In this document: one piece after another, positions 30,718-39,792 of the stretch
Position numbering within the stretch: position 1 is the first letter of the stretch
How the letters are laid out: each line of letters begins with the position of its first letter
Assembly (NCBI RefSeq): GCF_003626645.1
Contig: NZ_RBAM01000003.1
Coordinates: 124,001 to 188,000 of the forward strand
Direction of reading: 5' to 3'
DNA length: 64,000 bases
Source: Streptomyces klenkii
GTDB lineage: Bacteria > Actinomycetota > Actinomycetes > Streptomycetales > Streptomycetaceae
Made by a program: the position numbers and the translations under genes
Notes under the pieces: generated by a model
Told to the model about the DNA's origin: nothing
Seen by the model: the letters and a program-made list of their open reading frames with translations, nothing else
The model's database searches: none

Positions 30718-30745
30718 GGTCTCCTCGGCGTCGGATGAGGAGACC
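30718..30745 (-). promoter_or_regulatory. Inverted repeat covering the ribosome site of the T7SS-like cassette
   Basis: GGTCTCCTC and GAGGAGACC, exact complements 10 bases apart, directly before the start at 30715. One arm contains the GAGGAG Shine-Dalgarno. A TAGGGT -10-like hexamer overlaps the outer arm, so this may be a DNA operator or an RNA hairpin hiding the ribosome site. Confidence 0.5.
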
Positions 30746-30871
30746 CTATGCACACCGCACCGAGTGAACGCCGCGCGAATGCGGGCCGCGAATCGCGGGC
30801 ACCCAGCCTCAGCCCTTGTCCCGCCTGCGTGCCGCCCGCGGGCCGGTCCCGCCGGCCCTCACCCGATATGA

Positions 30872-31474
30872 CTAATGCCGGGCGCTGCGCTCGCGCAGGT
30901 TCTCCCAGACCTTCGCCACCTGCTGTTCCAGCGCCTCGACCGGGCCGTCGTTGTCGATGACGATGTCGGCGACGGCGAGGCGGGCCTCGCGGGTGGCCTG
31001 GGCCGCCATGCGGGCACGGGCCTCGTCGGGGGTCATGCCGCGGAGGCGGACCAGGCGGTCCAGGCGGGTTCCGGTGCCGGCGTCGACGACGACGACCAGG
31101 TCGTAGAGGGGCGCCAGGCCGTTCTCGGCGAGGAGGGGGACGTCGTGGACGACGACGGCGTCCGGGGCCGCGGCGGCTTCCAGTTCGGCGGAGCGGGCCC
31201 GGACGAGGGGGTGCACGATGGCGTTGAGGGCGGCGAGGCGATCGGGGTCGGCGAAGACGACCGCGCCCAGCCGGGGCCGGTCGAGCGCGCCCTCGGGGGT
31301 GAGGACCGCGTCGCCGAACTCGGCGACGACCGCGGCCAGTCCGGGCGTGCCCGGCTCGACGACTTCGCGCGCGATGCGGTCGGAGTCCACGATCACCGCG
31401 CCGTACGACGCGAGCAGCCGCGACACCTCGCTCTTGCCGGCTCCGATTCCGCCCGTGAGGCCCACTCTCAGCAT
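30872..31474 (-). CDS. coaE: Dephospho-CoA kinase
   Basis: Last enzyme of coenzyme A synthesis, phosphorylating the 3'-OH of dephospho-CoA. The 200-residue protein has the P-loop [11 protein letters not shown] at residues 5-15, the [19 protein letters not shown] acceptor segment, HPLVRARS, and [13 protein letters not shown] followed by the [23 protein letters not shown]. The ATG at 31474 starts directly at [11 protein letters not shown]; the frame upstream is not conserved. A TATACC hexamer lies 9 bases before the ATG and may give a very short leader. Often downstream of rpsA in Streptomyces, as here. Confidence 0.96.
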   Translation of the reverse strand: MLRVGLTGGIGAGKSEVSRLLASYGAVIVDSDRIAREVVEPGTPGLAAVVAEFGDAVLTPEGALDRPRLGAVVFADPDRLAALNAIVHPLVRARSAELEAAAAPDAVVVHDVPLLAENGLAPLYDLVVVVDAGTGTRLDRLVRLRGMTPDEARARMAAQATREARLAVADIVIDNDGPVEALEQQVAKVWENLRERSARH

Positions 31475-31499
31475 GGGCCCCACGGTATAGGGCGGGCGG

Positions 31500-32444
31500 T
31501 CAGTGACCGCTCTCGCCCTCCCTGTCGGCGAGGAAGCGCTCGAACTCCGCGCCCAGTTCGTCGGCGGAGGGCAGCTCGACGGGCTCGGCGACGAGGTTGC
31601 CACGGGTCTCCGCGCCGGACACCGCGTCGTACTGGTGCTCAAGGCCGCGGACGAGGGTCACGAGCTCGTCGTCGCCCTCGGCGATCTGCCGCTCGATCTC
31701 CTCCTGGGTGCGCAGCGCCTCGGACCGCAGGGCGTGCGCGGCGTTGGGCAGCACCAGGCCGGTGGCGGCCGTGACCGCTTCGAGGGCGGTGAGGGCGGCG
31801 TCCGGGTAGGGCGAGCGGGCGACGTAGTGCGGGACGTGGGCGGCGACGCCCAGGACGGCGTGGCCGGCCTCCGCCAGGCGGTACTCGACGAGGGCCTCGG
31901 CGCTCCCGGGCACCTGCGCCTCGTCGAAGAAACTGCGGTGACCGGGCATCAGGTCGGTGCGGTTGCCGTGCGGGGTGACGCCGACGGGGCGGGTGTGGGG
32001 GACGCCCATGGGGATGCCGTGGAAGTTGACGGACAGCCGCACGCCGAGCCGCTCGACCAGCTGCCCGACGGCGGCGGCGAACCGCTCCCACTCCACGTCC
32101 GGCTCGGGGCCGGAGAGCAGCAGGAAGGGCGCGCCCGTCGCGTCCTGGACGATGCGCAGCTCGATCGCCGGGGTCTCGTACGCGCTCCAGCGGTCCCGCT
32201 GGAAGGTGAGCAGCGGCCGGCGGGCCCGGTAGTCGATGAGCCGGTCGTGGTCGAAGCGGGCCACGACCTGGTGCGGCAGGGTGTCCAGGAGACGCGAGAC
32301 GATCAGCTCGCCGGTCTCCCCCGCGTCGATGTAGCCGTCGAAGTGATAGAGCATGACCAGGCCGGCCGTCTCCTGGGCCAAGGCCAGGTCGGCCACGGCG
32401 AGCCCCTTGGGCTCCCATTCGTACAAACCCTGCGGATCCAACAC
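31500..32444 (-). CDS. PAC2 family protein
   Basis: A 314-residue protein of the PAC2 (proteasome assembly chaperone 2-like) family: [49 protein letters not shown] and [19 protein letters not shown] are characteristic. Actinobacterial members are conserved but uncharacterised; proteasome-related function is inferred from the eukaryotic name only. It lies between rpsA, whose terminator is at 32563-32600, and coaE. Confidence 0.9.
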   Translation of the reverse strand: MLDPQGLYEWEPKGLAVADLALAQETAGLVMLYHFDGYIDAGETGELIVSRLLDTLPHQVVARFDHDRLIDYRARRPLLTFQRDRWSAYETPAIELRIVQDATGAPFLLLSGPEPDVEWERFAAAVGQLVERLGVRLSVNFHGIPMGVPHTRPVGVTPHGNRTDLMPGHRSFFDEAQVPGSAEALVEYRLAEAGHAVLGVAAHVPHYVARSPYPDAALTALEAVTAATGLVLPNAAHALRSEALRTQEEIERQIAEGDDELVTLVRGLEHQYDAVSGAETRGNLVAEPVELPSADELGAEFERFLADREGESGH

Positions 32445-32562
32445 AGTGACCGCTCCTCCTCATGTTCCGTACCGGGGAACGCGCCCGGAGGGCCCGGCCA
32501 TTCCCGCCTTCCGGATCGAGCCGGCGGCCGCCGGCGCATCTCGCATGACGGAACGACAGCAC

Positions 32563-32600
32563 GAGTAAGGCCCGCTCCCCAAGGGGAACGGGCCTTACTC
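32563..32600 (-). terminator. rpsA terminator
   Basis: GAGTAAGGCCCG/CGGGCCTTACTC outer stem of 12 bp continues with an inner CCCC/GGGG stem. It lies 32 bases past the rpsA stop. Confidence 0.85.
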
Positions 32601-32631
32601 AGTCAGCTGTCAGCTGCCGTGGTGCAGAGCC

Positions 32632-34134
32632 TCAGCTCTGGCCGCCGGCGAGCTTCTCGCGGAGGGCGGCCAGCGCCTCGTCCGACGCCAGGGCGCCGGA
32701 GTTGTCGGCCGACTCCGAGGAGTACGAGCCGCCGGAGACCTGGGCGCCACCGGCCTGCGGGGCAGCCTGAGCACCCTCGGCCGCAGCCTCGGCGTCCGCC
32801 TCGCGGGACTTGATGACCTGCGCCTGGTGCTGCTCGAAGCGCTGCTGCGCCTCGGCGTACTGGCGCTCCCACTCCTCGCGCTGCTTCTCGTAGCCCGGCA
32901 GCCAGTCGTTGGCCTCGGGGTCGAAGCCCTCGGGGTAGATGTAGTTGCCCTGGTCGTCGTAGGACGCGGCCATGCCGTACAGGGTCGGGTCGAACTCGAC
33001 CACGGACGGGTCGGCACCGAAGGACTCGTTGGCCTGCTTCAGCGAGAGGCTGATGCGGCGGCGCTCGAGGTCGATGTCGATGACCTTGACGAAGATCTCG
33101 TCGTTGACCTGGACGACCTGCTCCGGGATCTCCACGTGGCGCTCGGCCAGCTCGGAGATGTGGACCAGGCCCTCGATGCCCTCGTCGACGCGCACGAACG
33201 CACCGAAGGGAACGAGCTTGGTGACCTTACCCGGGACGACCTGACCGATCTGGTGGGTCCGGGCGAACTGCTGCCACGGGTCTTCCTGGGTGGCCTTGAG
33301 CGACAGGGAGACGCGCTCGCGGTCCATGTCGACGTCCAGGACCTCGACCGTGACCTCCTGGCCGACCTCGACGACCTCGGACGGGTGGTCGATGTGCTTC
33401 CAGGACAGCTCGGAGACGTGGACGAGACCGTCGACGCCGCCCAGGTCCACGAAGGCACCGAAGTTGACGATGGAGGAGACGACGCCGGAGCGCACCTGAC
33501 CCTTCTGGAGGGTGGTGAGGAAGGTCTGGCGGACCTCGCTCTGGGTCTGCTCCAGCCAGGCACGGCGGGACAGGACCACGTTGTTGCGGTTCTTGTCCAG
33601 CTCGATGATCTTGGCCTCGAGCTCCTTGCCCACGTAGGGCTGAAGGTCGCGGACGCGGCGCATCTCGACCAGGGAGGCCGGGAGGAAGCCACGGAGGCCG
33701 ATGTCGAGGATGAGACCACCCTTGACGACCTCGATGACGGTACCGGTGACGATCCCGTCCTCTTCCTTGATCTTCTCGATGGTGCCCCAGGCGCGCTCGT
33801 ACTGGGCGCGCTTCTTCGAGAGGATCAGGCGGCCTTCCTTGTCCTCCTTCTGGAGAACCAGGGCCTCGATCTCGTCGCCGACCTTGACGACCTCGTTCGG
33901 GTCGACGTCGTGCTTGATCGAGAGCTCGCGAGAGGGGATAACACCCTCGGTCTTGTAACCGATGTCGAGCAGGACCTCGTCCCGGTCGACCTTCACGATG
34001 ACGCCGTCGACGATGTCGCCGTCGTTGAAGTACTTGATCGTCTCGTCGATCGCGGCGAGGAAGGCTTCCTCGTTACCGATGTCGTTGACCGCAACCTGCG
34101 GGGTGGTGGCGGTGGTCTCGGTGCTGCTCGTCAT
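32632..34134 (-). CDS. rpsA: 30S ribosomal protein S1
   Basis: RNA-binding protein of the small ribosomal subunit that helps load structured mRNAs. The 500 residues carry four S1 OB-fold repeats beginning at about residues 35 (GDIVDGVIVKVDRDEVLLDIGYKTEG), 120 (VTGTVIEVVKGGLILDIGLRGFLP), 208 (RSGVVSSIVNFGAFVDLGGVDGLVH) and 295 (VPGKVTKLVPFGAFVRVDEGIEGLVH). An acidic/Gln-rich tail follows. Four domains rather than six is usual in actinobacteria. Its promoter is 200 bases upstream, leaving a long structured leader. Confidence 0.98.
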   Translation of the reverse strand: MTSSTETTATTPQVAVNDIGNEEAFLAAIDETIKYFNDGDIVDGVIVKVDRDEVLLDIGYKTEGVIPSRELSIKHDVDPNEVVKVGDEIEALVLQKEDKEGRLILSKKRAQYERAWGTIEKIKEEDGIVTGTVIEVVKGGLILDIGLRGFLPASLVEMRRVRDLQPYVGKELEAKIIELDKNRNNVVLSRRAWLEQTQSEVRQTFLTTLQKGQVRSGVVSSIVNFGAFVDLGGVDGLVHVSELSWKHIDHPSEVVEVGQEVTVEVLDVDMDRERVSLSLKATQEDPWQQFARTHQIGQVVPGKVTKLVPFGAFVRVDEGIEGLVHISELAERHVEIPEQVVQVNDEIFVKVIDIDLERRRISLSLKQANESFGADPSVVEFDPTLYGMAASYDDQGNYIYPEGFDPEANDWLPGYEKQREEWERQYAEAQQRFEQHQAQVIKSREADAEAAAEGAQAAPQAGGAQVSGGSYSSESADNSGALASDEALAALREKLAGGQS

Positions 34135-34578
34135 GTGGGAAAGGGCTCCGGTACGGACATTGAGTCGTAGGTACTGCTACGCCGAGAGCCCGTATCGCAC
34201 CGCCGAAGCCGGACAGCCTTGGAGACGCGCGATCCGACGGTCCAAGGACCGCCGTACGCGCCTCGTACAACCGAGGGGACATACAACAAGTGCGAGCGCG
34301 ACCTGCTCCGTCTGAGGCGCGCAGGCCCGCAGCGCAACTTGTAGCATACGGGGGCAGCCGGGCACGGTCAATGCGCGAAGGCGCACACCAGGGATGAATG
34401 CCGTCATATCGGGCACAACTTCTGTTTGGCGAGGCTGCGGGGCTGCCGCAGGCGAGCTTTTCGCCGCGCCGAGCGCCTCTTCCGGGCACCTCGCCCGGGC
34501 GTCTCGCCGCTCCCCCGGCCGCACACCGCGGCGGCCCGTCCGGGCCGCATCACACTACTGCCGGGGGCACGACCGCCG
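34135..34578. other. Divergent intergenic region: rpsA leader and methyltransferase upstream sequence
   Basis: 444 bases without a convincing gene. The left ~200 bases are the rpsA 5' leader, containing a small CGGTC/GACCG hairpin and other GC-rich stems; the rpsA promoter follows at 34343-34371. The right part holds no clear promoter for the methyltransferase gene at 34579. An open frame reading toward that gene lacks codon bias. Confidence 0.6.
34343..34371 (-). promoter_or_regulatory. rpsA promoter
   Basis: Minus strand TTGACC, 17-base spacer, TATGCT: near-consensus housekeeping promoter with transcription start about 200 bases before the rpsA ATG. Confidence 0.75.
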
Positions 34579-35382
34579 ATGATCCACGAGTACGAACCGG
34601 AAGCTACCCGGCGCGTCACGGGCGAGACCGAGAGCAGCCGGGCCAGCCGCGGCTGGTGGGACCGCAACGCCGACGAGTACCAGACCGAGCACGGCGCCTT
34701 CCTCGGCGACGACCGCTTCGTCTGGGGCCCCGAGGGGCTCGACGAGGCCGAGGCCGGCCTGCTGGGCCCGGCGGAGGGCCTCAAGGGGCTCGACGTCCTG
34801 GAGATCGGCGCCGGCGCAGCCCAGTGCTCGCGCTGGCTCGCCGCGCAGGGCGCCCGCCCGGTGGCCCTGGACCTCTCCCACCGCCAGCTCCAGCACGCCC
34901 TGCGCATCGGCGGGAACATCCCCCTTATCGAGGCCGACGCGGGCGCCCTGCCCTTCGCCGACGGCTCCTTCGACCTGGCCTGCTCCGCCTACGGGGCCGT
35001 GCCCTTCGTCGCGGACCCGGTGCGCGTGATGCGCGAGGTGCGGCGCGTGCTGCGGCCCGGCGGCCGCTGGGTCTTCTCCGTCACCCACCCCATACGCTGG
35101 GCGTTCCCCGACGAGCCGGGCCCCGAGGGCCTCTCCGTCGCGGCCTCCTACTTCGACCGCACGCCGTACGTGGAACAGGACGAGCAGGGCCGCGCCATCT
35201 ACGTGGAGCACCACCGCACGCTCGGTGACCGCGTGCGGGACGTCGTCGCGGCCGGCTTCCGCCTCACCGACCTGGTCGAGCCCGAGTGGCCCGCCTGGAA
35301 CACGCAGGAGTGGGGCGGCTGGTCCCCGCTGCGGGGGAACCTCATCCCGGGCACGGCGATCTTCGTCTGCGACCGCGACTAG
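34579..35382 (+). CDS. Class I SAM-dependent methyltransferase
   Basis: A 267-residue Rossmann-fold methyltransferase. Motif I is LDVLEIGAGAAQCSRWLAAQG (about residues 70-90), motif II VALDLSHRQL, then LPFADGSFDLACSAYGAVPFV and RVLRPGGRWVFSVTHPIRW. This is the UbiE/Methyltransf_11 pattern; the substrate is unknown. The start MIHEYEPEATRRVTGE at 34579 follows a GC-rich stretch with a weak ribosome site. The gene is divergent from rpsA and followed by the helicase hrpB. Confidence 0.9.
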   Translation: MIHEYEPEATRRVTGETESSRASRGWWDRNADEYQTEHGAFLGDDRFVWGPEGLDEAEAGLLGPAEGLKGLDVLEIGAGAAQCSRWLAAQGARPVALDLSHRQLQHALRIGGNIPLIEADAGALPFADGSFDLACSAYGAVPFVADPVRVMREVRRVLRPGGRWVFSVTHPIRWAFPDEPGPEGLSVAASYFDRTPYVEQDEQGRAIYVEHHRTLGDRVRDVVAAGFRLTDLVEPEWPAWNTQEWGGWSPLRGNLIPGTAIFVCDRD

Positions 35383-35433
35383 CCCGGCGGGCGGCTTCCA
35401 GGGGGGTGGTTCACCGGCCGCGGGCCGTCGGGG

Positions 35434-35461
35434 GGCTGGTCGCGCGGTTCCCCGCGCCCCC
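35434..35461 (+). repeat. Dispersed Streptomyces intergenic repeat (GGCTGGTCGCGC..TTCCCCGCGCCCC)
   Basis: The sequence matches, with one change, a short GC-rich palindromic-type element that I recall as common between Streptomyces genes. Only one copy is in this window, so the assignment rests on memory of other genomes. It may help terminate the methyltransferase transcript. Confidence 0.4.
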
Positions 35462-35544
35462 CTCGGGCCACGTCCAGCGCGCTTCCGAGGACAGCCGGGT
35501 ACATCCCTTACGGGGCGTATCCGGCCGTGGGCGAGACTTGGCAC

Positions 35545-38079
35545 GTGATCCGTGACGACGCCCTCACCCAGTTGCCCGTGCGGTCCGTGCTGCCCGCCCT
35601 CAGGGAGGCCCTGGACGCGCACGGCGCGGCGGTGCTGTGCGCACCGCCCGGCACCGGCAAGACCACGCTCGTGCCGCTGGTCCTCGCCGGGCTCACCGGG
35701 GACGGCCCGCGGCAGCGCGTCGTGGTGGCCGAGCCGCGCCGGATCGCCGCGCGGGCCGCGGCGCGCCGCATGGCGTGGCTGCTCGGCGAGGGCGTGGGCG
35801 AGCGGGTGGGCTTCACCGTGCGCGGGGAGCGGCGGGTGGGGCCGCGGACCGTGGTCGAGGTCGTCACGACCGGTGTGCTGCTCCAGCGCTTGCAGCGCGA
35901 TCCCGAGCTCGCGGGCGTGGGCACGGTGGTGCTGGACGAGTGCCACGAGCGGCACCTCGACGCGGACACCGCGGCCGCCTTCCTCCTGGACGTACGAGCC
36001 GCCCTGCGGCCCGAGCTGCGGCTGGTGGCGGCGTCCGCGACGACGGACGCCGAGGGCTGGGCCCGGCTGCTGGGCGATGCGCCCGTGGTGACGGCCGAGG
36101 GCGTCTCGCACCCGGTCCGGGTCGTGTGGGCGCCGCCGGAGCGGCCCGTGCGGCCGCCGCACGGGATGCGGGTGGACCCGGCCCTGCTGGAGCACGTCGC
36201 CTCGGTGGTGCGGCGGGCGCTGCGGGAGCGGGAGGGGGACGTCCTGTGTTTCCTGCCCGGTGTCGGGGAGATCGCGCGCGTGGCGGGCCGGCTGGGCGGC
36301 CCGGAGGCGCTGGGGGCCGAGGTGCTCCAGGTGCACGGGCGGGCCCCGGCCGCCGTGCAGGACGCGGTGCTGGCGGGCTCGTCCGGGGGGCGGCGGGTGG
36401 TCCTGGCGACGTCGGTGGCGGAGTCGAGCCTGACGGTGCCCGGGGTGCGGGTCGTGGTGGACGCGGGTCTGGCCCGCGAGCCCCGTACCGACCACGCGCG
36501 CGGGCTGAGTGCGCTCACGACCGTACGGGCTTCGCGGGCGGCGGGGCGGCAGCGGGCCGGGCGGGCGGGGCGCGAGGCGCCCGGGGCGGTGTACCGCTGC
36601 TGGTCGGAGGCCGACGACGTGCGGCTGCCGGGGTTCCCGGCAGCGGAGATCCTGGTGGCCGATCTGACGGCCTTCGCGCTCCAGGCGGCGTGCTGGGGCG
36701 ACCCCGCCGCGTCGGGGCTGGCCCTGCTCGACCCGCCGCCGGCCGGTGCGATGGCCGCGGCCCGCGAGGTGCTGACGGCCACGGGCGCGGTGTCGGCGGA
36801 CGGCCGGGTCACGGACCGCGGGCGGCGCATGGCGCGCTTGGGGGTGCATCCGCGGCTCGCGCGCGCCCTGCTGGACGGGGCCGGTGAGGCCGGTGCACGC
36901 CGTGCGGCGGAAGTGGTCGCCCTGCTGAGCGAGGAACCGCCGCGGGAGTACGGGGACGACCTGGCGGCGGCCTGGCGCACGGCGCGGCGCGGCGGGGACG
37001 CGTACGGCGCGCGGTGGCGTACGGAGGCGCGGCGGCTGGAGAGTGCGCTGAAGGGCGTGCTGGAGGAGGGCGGCGGGGCGGGCGCCGCGGGCGCGCTGTC
37101 GGACGACGCCGTGGCCGGGCTCGTCACCGCGCTCGCCTACCCGGAGCGGGTGGCGCGGCTGCGCGGCGAAGGCGCGTACCTCATGGTGTCCGGTACGGGG
37201 GCGCAGCTCGGGGACGGGTCGCGGCTGCGGAGTGCGCCCTGGCTCGCGGTGGCCGTCGCCGACCGGCCGGTCGCGGCGGCGTCGGCGCGGGTCCTGCTGG
37301 GCGCGGTGATCGACGAGGACACGGCGCGGGCGGCCGCGGGGGCGCTGTACGCGGAGGGCGAGGAGGTCGGCTGGTCCGAGGAGCGGCGGGACGTCGTGGC
37401 GCGGCGGGTCGAGCGGCTCGGTGCGGTCGAGCTGGCCTCCCGTCCGCTGCCGGCGCCCGGCCCCGGGCTGGTACGGGCGGCGCTGGAGGACGGGCTGCGG
37501 CGGGAGGGCCTTGCGCTGCTGCGCTGGACGGCCGACGGGGCGGGGCTGCGGCAGCGGCTGGCGTTCCTGCACCGGGAGGTCGGCGAGCCGTGGCCCGACG
37601 TCTCCGACGCCGCGCTGCTGGAGCGGCTGGACGAATGGCTCGGCCTGGAGCTGGACCGGGCGCGGCGGCGGGCCGACCTGGAGCGGCTGGACGGCGGGCG
37701 GATGCTGGAGCGGCTCCTGCCGTGGGCGTCCGGGGACGCGGCGCGGCTGGAGGAGCTGGCTCCGGAGCGGATCCGGGTGCCGAGCGGATCCCGGATCCGG
37801 GTGGACTACGGGGGCGGGCAGCCGGTGCTGGCCGTGAAGCTGCAAGAACTGTTCGGCTGGCAGGAGGCGCCGCGGCTCGCGGGCGGGCGGGTCCCGGTGC
37901 TGGTCCATCTGCTGTCCCCCGCGGGGCGGCCCGCGGCGGTCACGGCGGACCTGGCGTCGTTCTGGCGCGACGGCTACCGCGCGGTCCGGGCGGAGCTACG
38001 GGGCCGCTACCCCCGCCATCCCTGGCCGGAAGACCCGACCGCGGCCCCTGCGACCCGCCGGGCGACGGGCGGGCACTGA
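35545..38079 (+). CDS. hrpB: ATP-dependent helicase HrpB
   Basis: DEAH/RHA-type helicase of 844 residues. Walker A APPGTGKTT is at about 37-45, the box II variant LDECHERHLDADT at ~130, SATTDAEG as motif III, and ATSVAESSLTVPGVRVVVDAG with QRAGRAGREAPG as motifs V-VI. HA2 and the HrpB-specific C-terminal domain (LPVLVHLLSPAGRPAAVTADL-type) complete it. GTG at 35545 (MIRDDALTQLPVRSVLPAL) fits family starts better than GTG at 35527. The cellular role of HrpB is poorly defined. It converges on the small gene at 38242 across a strong hairpin. Confidence 0.93.
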   Translation: MIRDDALTQLPVRSVLPALREALDAHGAAVLCAPPGTGKTTLVPLVLAGLTGDGPRQRVVVAEPRRIAARAAARRMAWLLGEGVGERVGFTVRGERRVGPRTVVEVVTTGVLLQRLQRDPELAGVGTVVLDECHERHLDADTAAAFLLDVRAALRPELRLVAASATTDAEGWARLLGDAPVVTAEGVSHPVRVVWAPPERPVRPPHGMRVDPALLEHVASVVRRALREREGDVLCFLPGVGEIARVAGRLGGPEALGAEVLQVHGRAPAAVQDAVLAGSSGGRRVVLATSVAESSLTVPGVRVVVDAGLAREPRTDHARGLSALTTVRASRAAGRQRAGRAGREAPGAVYRCWSEADDVRLPGFPAAEILVADLTAFALQAACWGDPAASGLALLDPPPAGAMAAAREVLTATGAVSADGRVTDRGRRMARLGVHPRLARALLDGAGEAGARRAAEVVALLSEEPPREYGDDLAAAWRTARRGGDAYGARWRTEARRLESALKGVLEEGGGAGAAGALSDDAVAGLVTALAYPERVARLRGEGAYLMVSGTGAQLGDGSRLRSAPWLAVAVADRPVAAASARVLLGAVIDEDTARAAAGALYAEGEEVGWSEERRDVVARRVERLGAVELASRPLPAPGPGLVRAALEDGLRREGLALLRWTADGAGLRQRLAFLHREVGEPWPDVSDAALLERLDEWLGLELDRARRRADLERLDGGRMLERLLPWASGDAARLEELAPERIRVPSGSRIRVDYGGGQPVLAVKLQELFGWQEAPRLAGGRVPVLVHLLSPAGRPAAVTADLASFWRDGYRAVRAELRGRYPRHPWPEDPTAAPATRRATGGH

Positions 38080-38157
38080 GGGGGGTACGGCGGGGGCTTA
38101 CGGCGAGGGCTTACGGCGGCGCGCGGCCCGGCACCGCCGGACAGCGCGCATGCGACA

Positions 38158-38218
38158 GCCCGTCGTCGCGGCGGAATCGGTGTTCCCGCGCACCTTTCTT
38201 TCCGCCGCGACGGCGGGC
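38158..38218. terminator. Long bidirectional hairpin between hrpB and the DUF3068 group
   Basis: A 19-bp stem (one T-G wobble) with a 23-base loop: arms 38158-38176 and 38200-38218. It separates convergent genes. Just before it, GGGCTTACGGCG is repeated in tandem. Confidence 0.75.
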
Positions 38219-38241
38219 CGCCACGTCCTGGCGAGCACCTC

Positions 38242-38448
38242 TCAGGGGAGGTACCGCTCCACCGCCGCCCAGCCCTTCTCCTCGATGAGCCGCTTCGCGC
38301 GCTCCACGCGTTCGGGTGTCACGTCCCGGCCGGAGGCCATGACCAGGTCCTCGGGGTCGATCGGCCGCTCGCCCCCGGTGTAGAGCTCCCTGGGCCGGGA
38401 CGCGATGGATCCGTCGTCCGTCTTCTCCTTCGTGGTCTTCTCCTTCAC
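38242..38448 (-). CDS. Small conserved hypothetical protein after the DUF3068 gene
   Basis: A 68-residue hydrophilic protein: a Lys/Glu-rich start VKEKTTKEKTDDGS and a C-terminal helix DVTPERVERAKRLIEEKGWAAVERYLP. The GTG at 38448 has a perfect AGGAGG and overlaps the DUF3068 stop by GTGA, so it is a real, coupled gene despite its size. Function unknown. Confidence 0.75.
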   Translation of the reverse strand: MKEKTTKEKTDDGSIASRPRELYTGGERPIDPEDLVMASGRDVTPERVERAKRLIEEKGWAAVERYLP

Positions 38449-39476
38449 GGCGAGCCTCCTCTGCTCCGCGCGGCCCTCTTCCCCGGGGCCTGCCGCTCGG
38501 TTTTCCCTCCATCGTGTTCCTTTTGTCCGGTAAATGCACGACGAGGGCGGGCGCGGGCTTCCAGGTACAGGGCGAGGCCCGCCAGCGCACCGGCCAGCCC
38601 CGCGCTCCCCCAGGGCAGCCACGAGGTCAGCAGGAGGACGAGCCGCCGCTGGGAGGTCACCATGGCGACGGTGGAGTCGACGTAGTCGGCGCGCATCTTC
38701 ACGTGCCCGGCGAAGGCGGTGACCGGCTTCTTGTCCGGCTGCCCGGTCCACCGCAGCTCCTCGCGGTGGACCTCCTCGCCGTTGACGGGTGCGCCGGTCA
38801 CGGGGTCGACCCAGAACATGCGCCGGGTCGTGTACCACCGCTCCAGGCCCATCCCGCCGAGGGCCTCGGGCGTCACCCCGAGGGGCAGCGTCTTGGGGAA
38901 GGGGACGCGGGTCCAGGGGACGGTCTGCTCGAAGTAGTAGACGTCGAGCCCCCGGAAGGAGCGGGTGCCGCGGTAGTGGATGGGCGCGGAGGTGCGGGTC
39001 TGCATGTCGAAGTAGCGGTAGTCGCGCTTCTCGACCAGGAACGGCCACTTGTACTCAATGCCGTCGCGCCGTACGGGCGTGCCGTCGACGTGTTCGCCGC
39101 CCGCGTGCAGGGGCTGCTGGCCGTGGGCGTCGAAGACGTACCGCTCGGGGATCCGGGAGATCATCGCCCCGTCGGGCCCGGCCATGTACGTGAGGGTGTC
39201 CCAGACGACGGCGTCGCGCCCGGTCCCGCGCTTGACCTTGCGGGCCTCTTCGACGTTGCCCTTGAGCGTCTGGACGAGGGTCACCTTGGGGACGGTCCGC
39301 GGCTCCATGCGGGCGTAGTCGACGAGCGTCGCGTCCTTCGCCTCCAGGACGGCCGTCTGGTACGTGCCCGCCGGCACCTCGGCCAGGCGGGGGAAGGCGT
39401 ACCAGCGCAGCAGCGGGGCGAGGGCCGCGAGGAACACGGCCACCGCGAGAAGGACGAGGCTCGCTCTGCGGCGCAC
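38445..39476 (-). CDS. DUF3068 membrane protein
   Basis: A 343-residue protein with one N-terminal helix (about 6-26), a large extracytoplasmic domain and a second helix (about 285-310). The motifs FPRLAEVPAGTY, YTTRRMFWVDPVTGAPVNGEEVH and FDMQTRTSAPIHYRGTR are typical of the actinobacterial porin-like DUF3068 (PorA-family-like) proteins, topologically similar to a looped sensor. GTG at 39476 is inferred as start since the upstream frame is occupied by the small SPW_0924-type gene. Function unknown. Confidence 0.85.
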   Translation of the reverse strand: MRRRASLVLLAVAVFLAALAPLLRWYAFPRLAEVPAGTYQTAVLEAKDATLVDYARMEPRTVPKVTLVQTLKGNVEEARKVKRGTGRDAVVWDTLTYMAGPDGAMISRIPERYVFDAHGQQPLHAGGEHVDGTPVRRDGIEYKWPFLVEKRDYRYFDMQTRTSAPIHYRGTRSFRGLDVYYFEQTVPWTRVPFPKTLPLGVTPEALGGMGLERWYTTRRMFWVDPVTGAPVNGEEVHREELRWTGQPDKKPVTAFAGHVKMRADYVDSTVAMVTSQRRLVLLLTSWLPWGSAGLAGALAGLALYLEARARPRRAFTGQKEHDGGKTERQAPGKRAARSRGGSP

Positions 39477-39492
39477 GGCGCGGCCCGGCCCG

Positions 39493-39627
39493 TCAGGGGT
39501 GTGCGGGGACGGAGGTGAGCAGGGGCCTCGGGGAGGTCGCGCCCTCGGGCGGGCCGATCGCGGTGACGGTGAGGACGAGGGCGAAGGCGGCGGCCAGTCC
39601 GACGGCCGCGGCGAGGAGTGCGCGCAT
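39493..39627 (-). CDS. SPW_0924 family small membrane peptide
   Basis: A 44-residue peptide, MRALLAAAVGLAAAFALVL then a polar GPPEGATSPRPLL tail. It fits a small Streptomyces family known as SPW_0924, one helix plus short extracellular tail, found next to DUF3068 genes. GGGAGGCTACAC is directly before the ATG, and the DUF3068 start is 17 bases past its stop. Function unknown. Confidence 0.7.
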   Translation of the reverse strand: MRALLAAAVGLAAAFALVLTVTAIGPPEGATSPRPLLTSVPAHP

Positions 39628-39730
39628 GTGTAGCCTCCCGGCGGATCGCCCCGGACCCAACGCATCTGACGCCTAGTCAGGAGCAGGCAGGGCACGGTAG
39701 CAACGCACGGCGCAGATGAGAACCACGCGC

Positions 39731-39773
39731 ACGGCCCCTCTCCCGCGCGGCGGACGCGAAGAAGAGGGGCCGT
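39731..39773 (-). terminator. polA terminator
   Basis: ACGGCCCCTCT and AGAGGGGCCGT, a perfect 11-bp stem with a 21-base loop, 20 bases past the polA stop. Confidence 0.75.
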
Positions 39774-39792
39774 ACGGACATCACGGGCGCAC

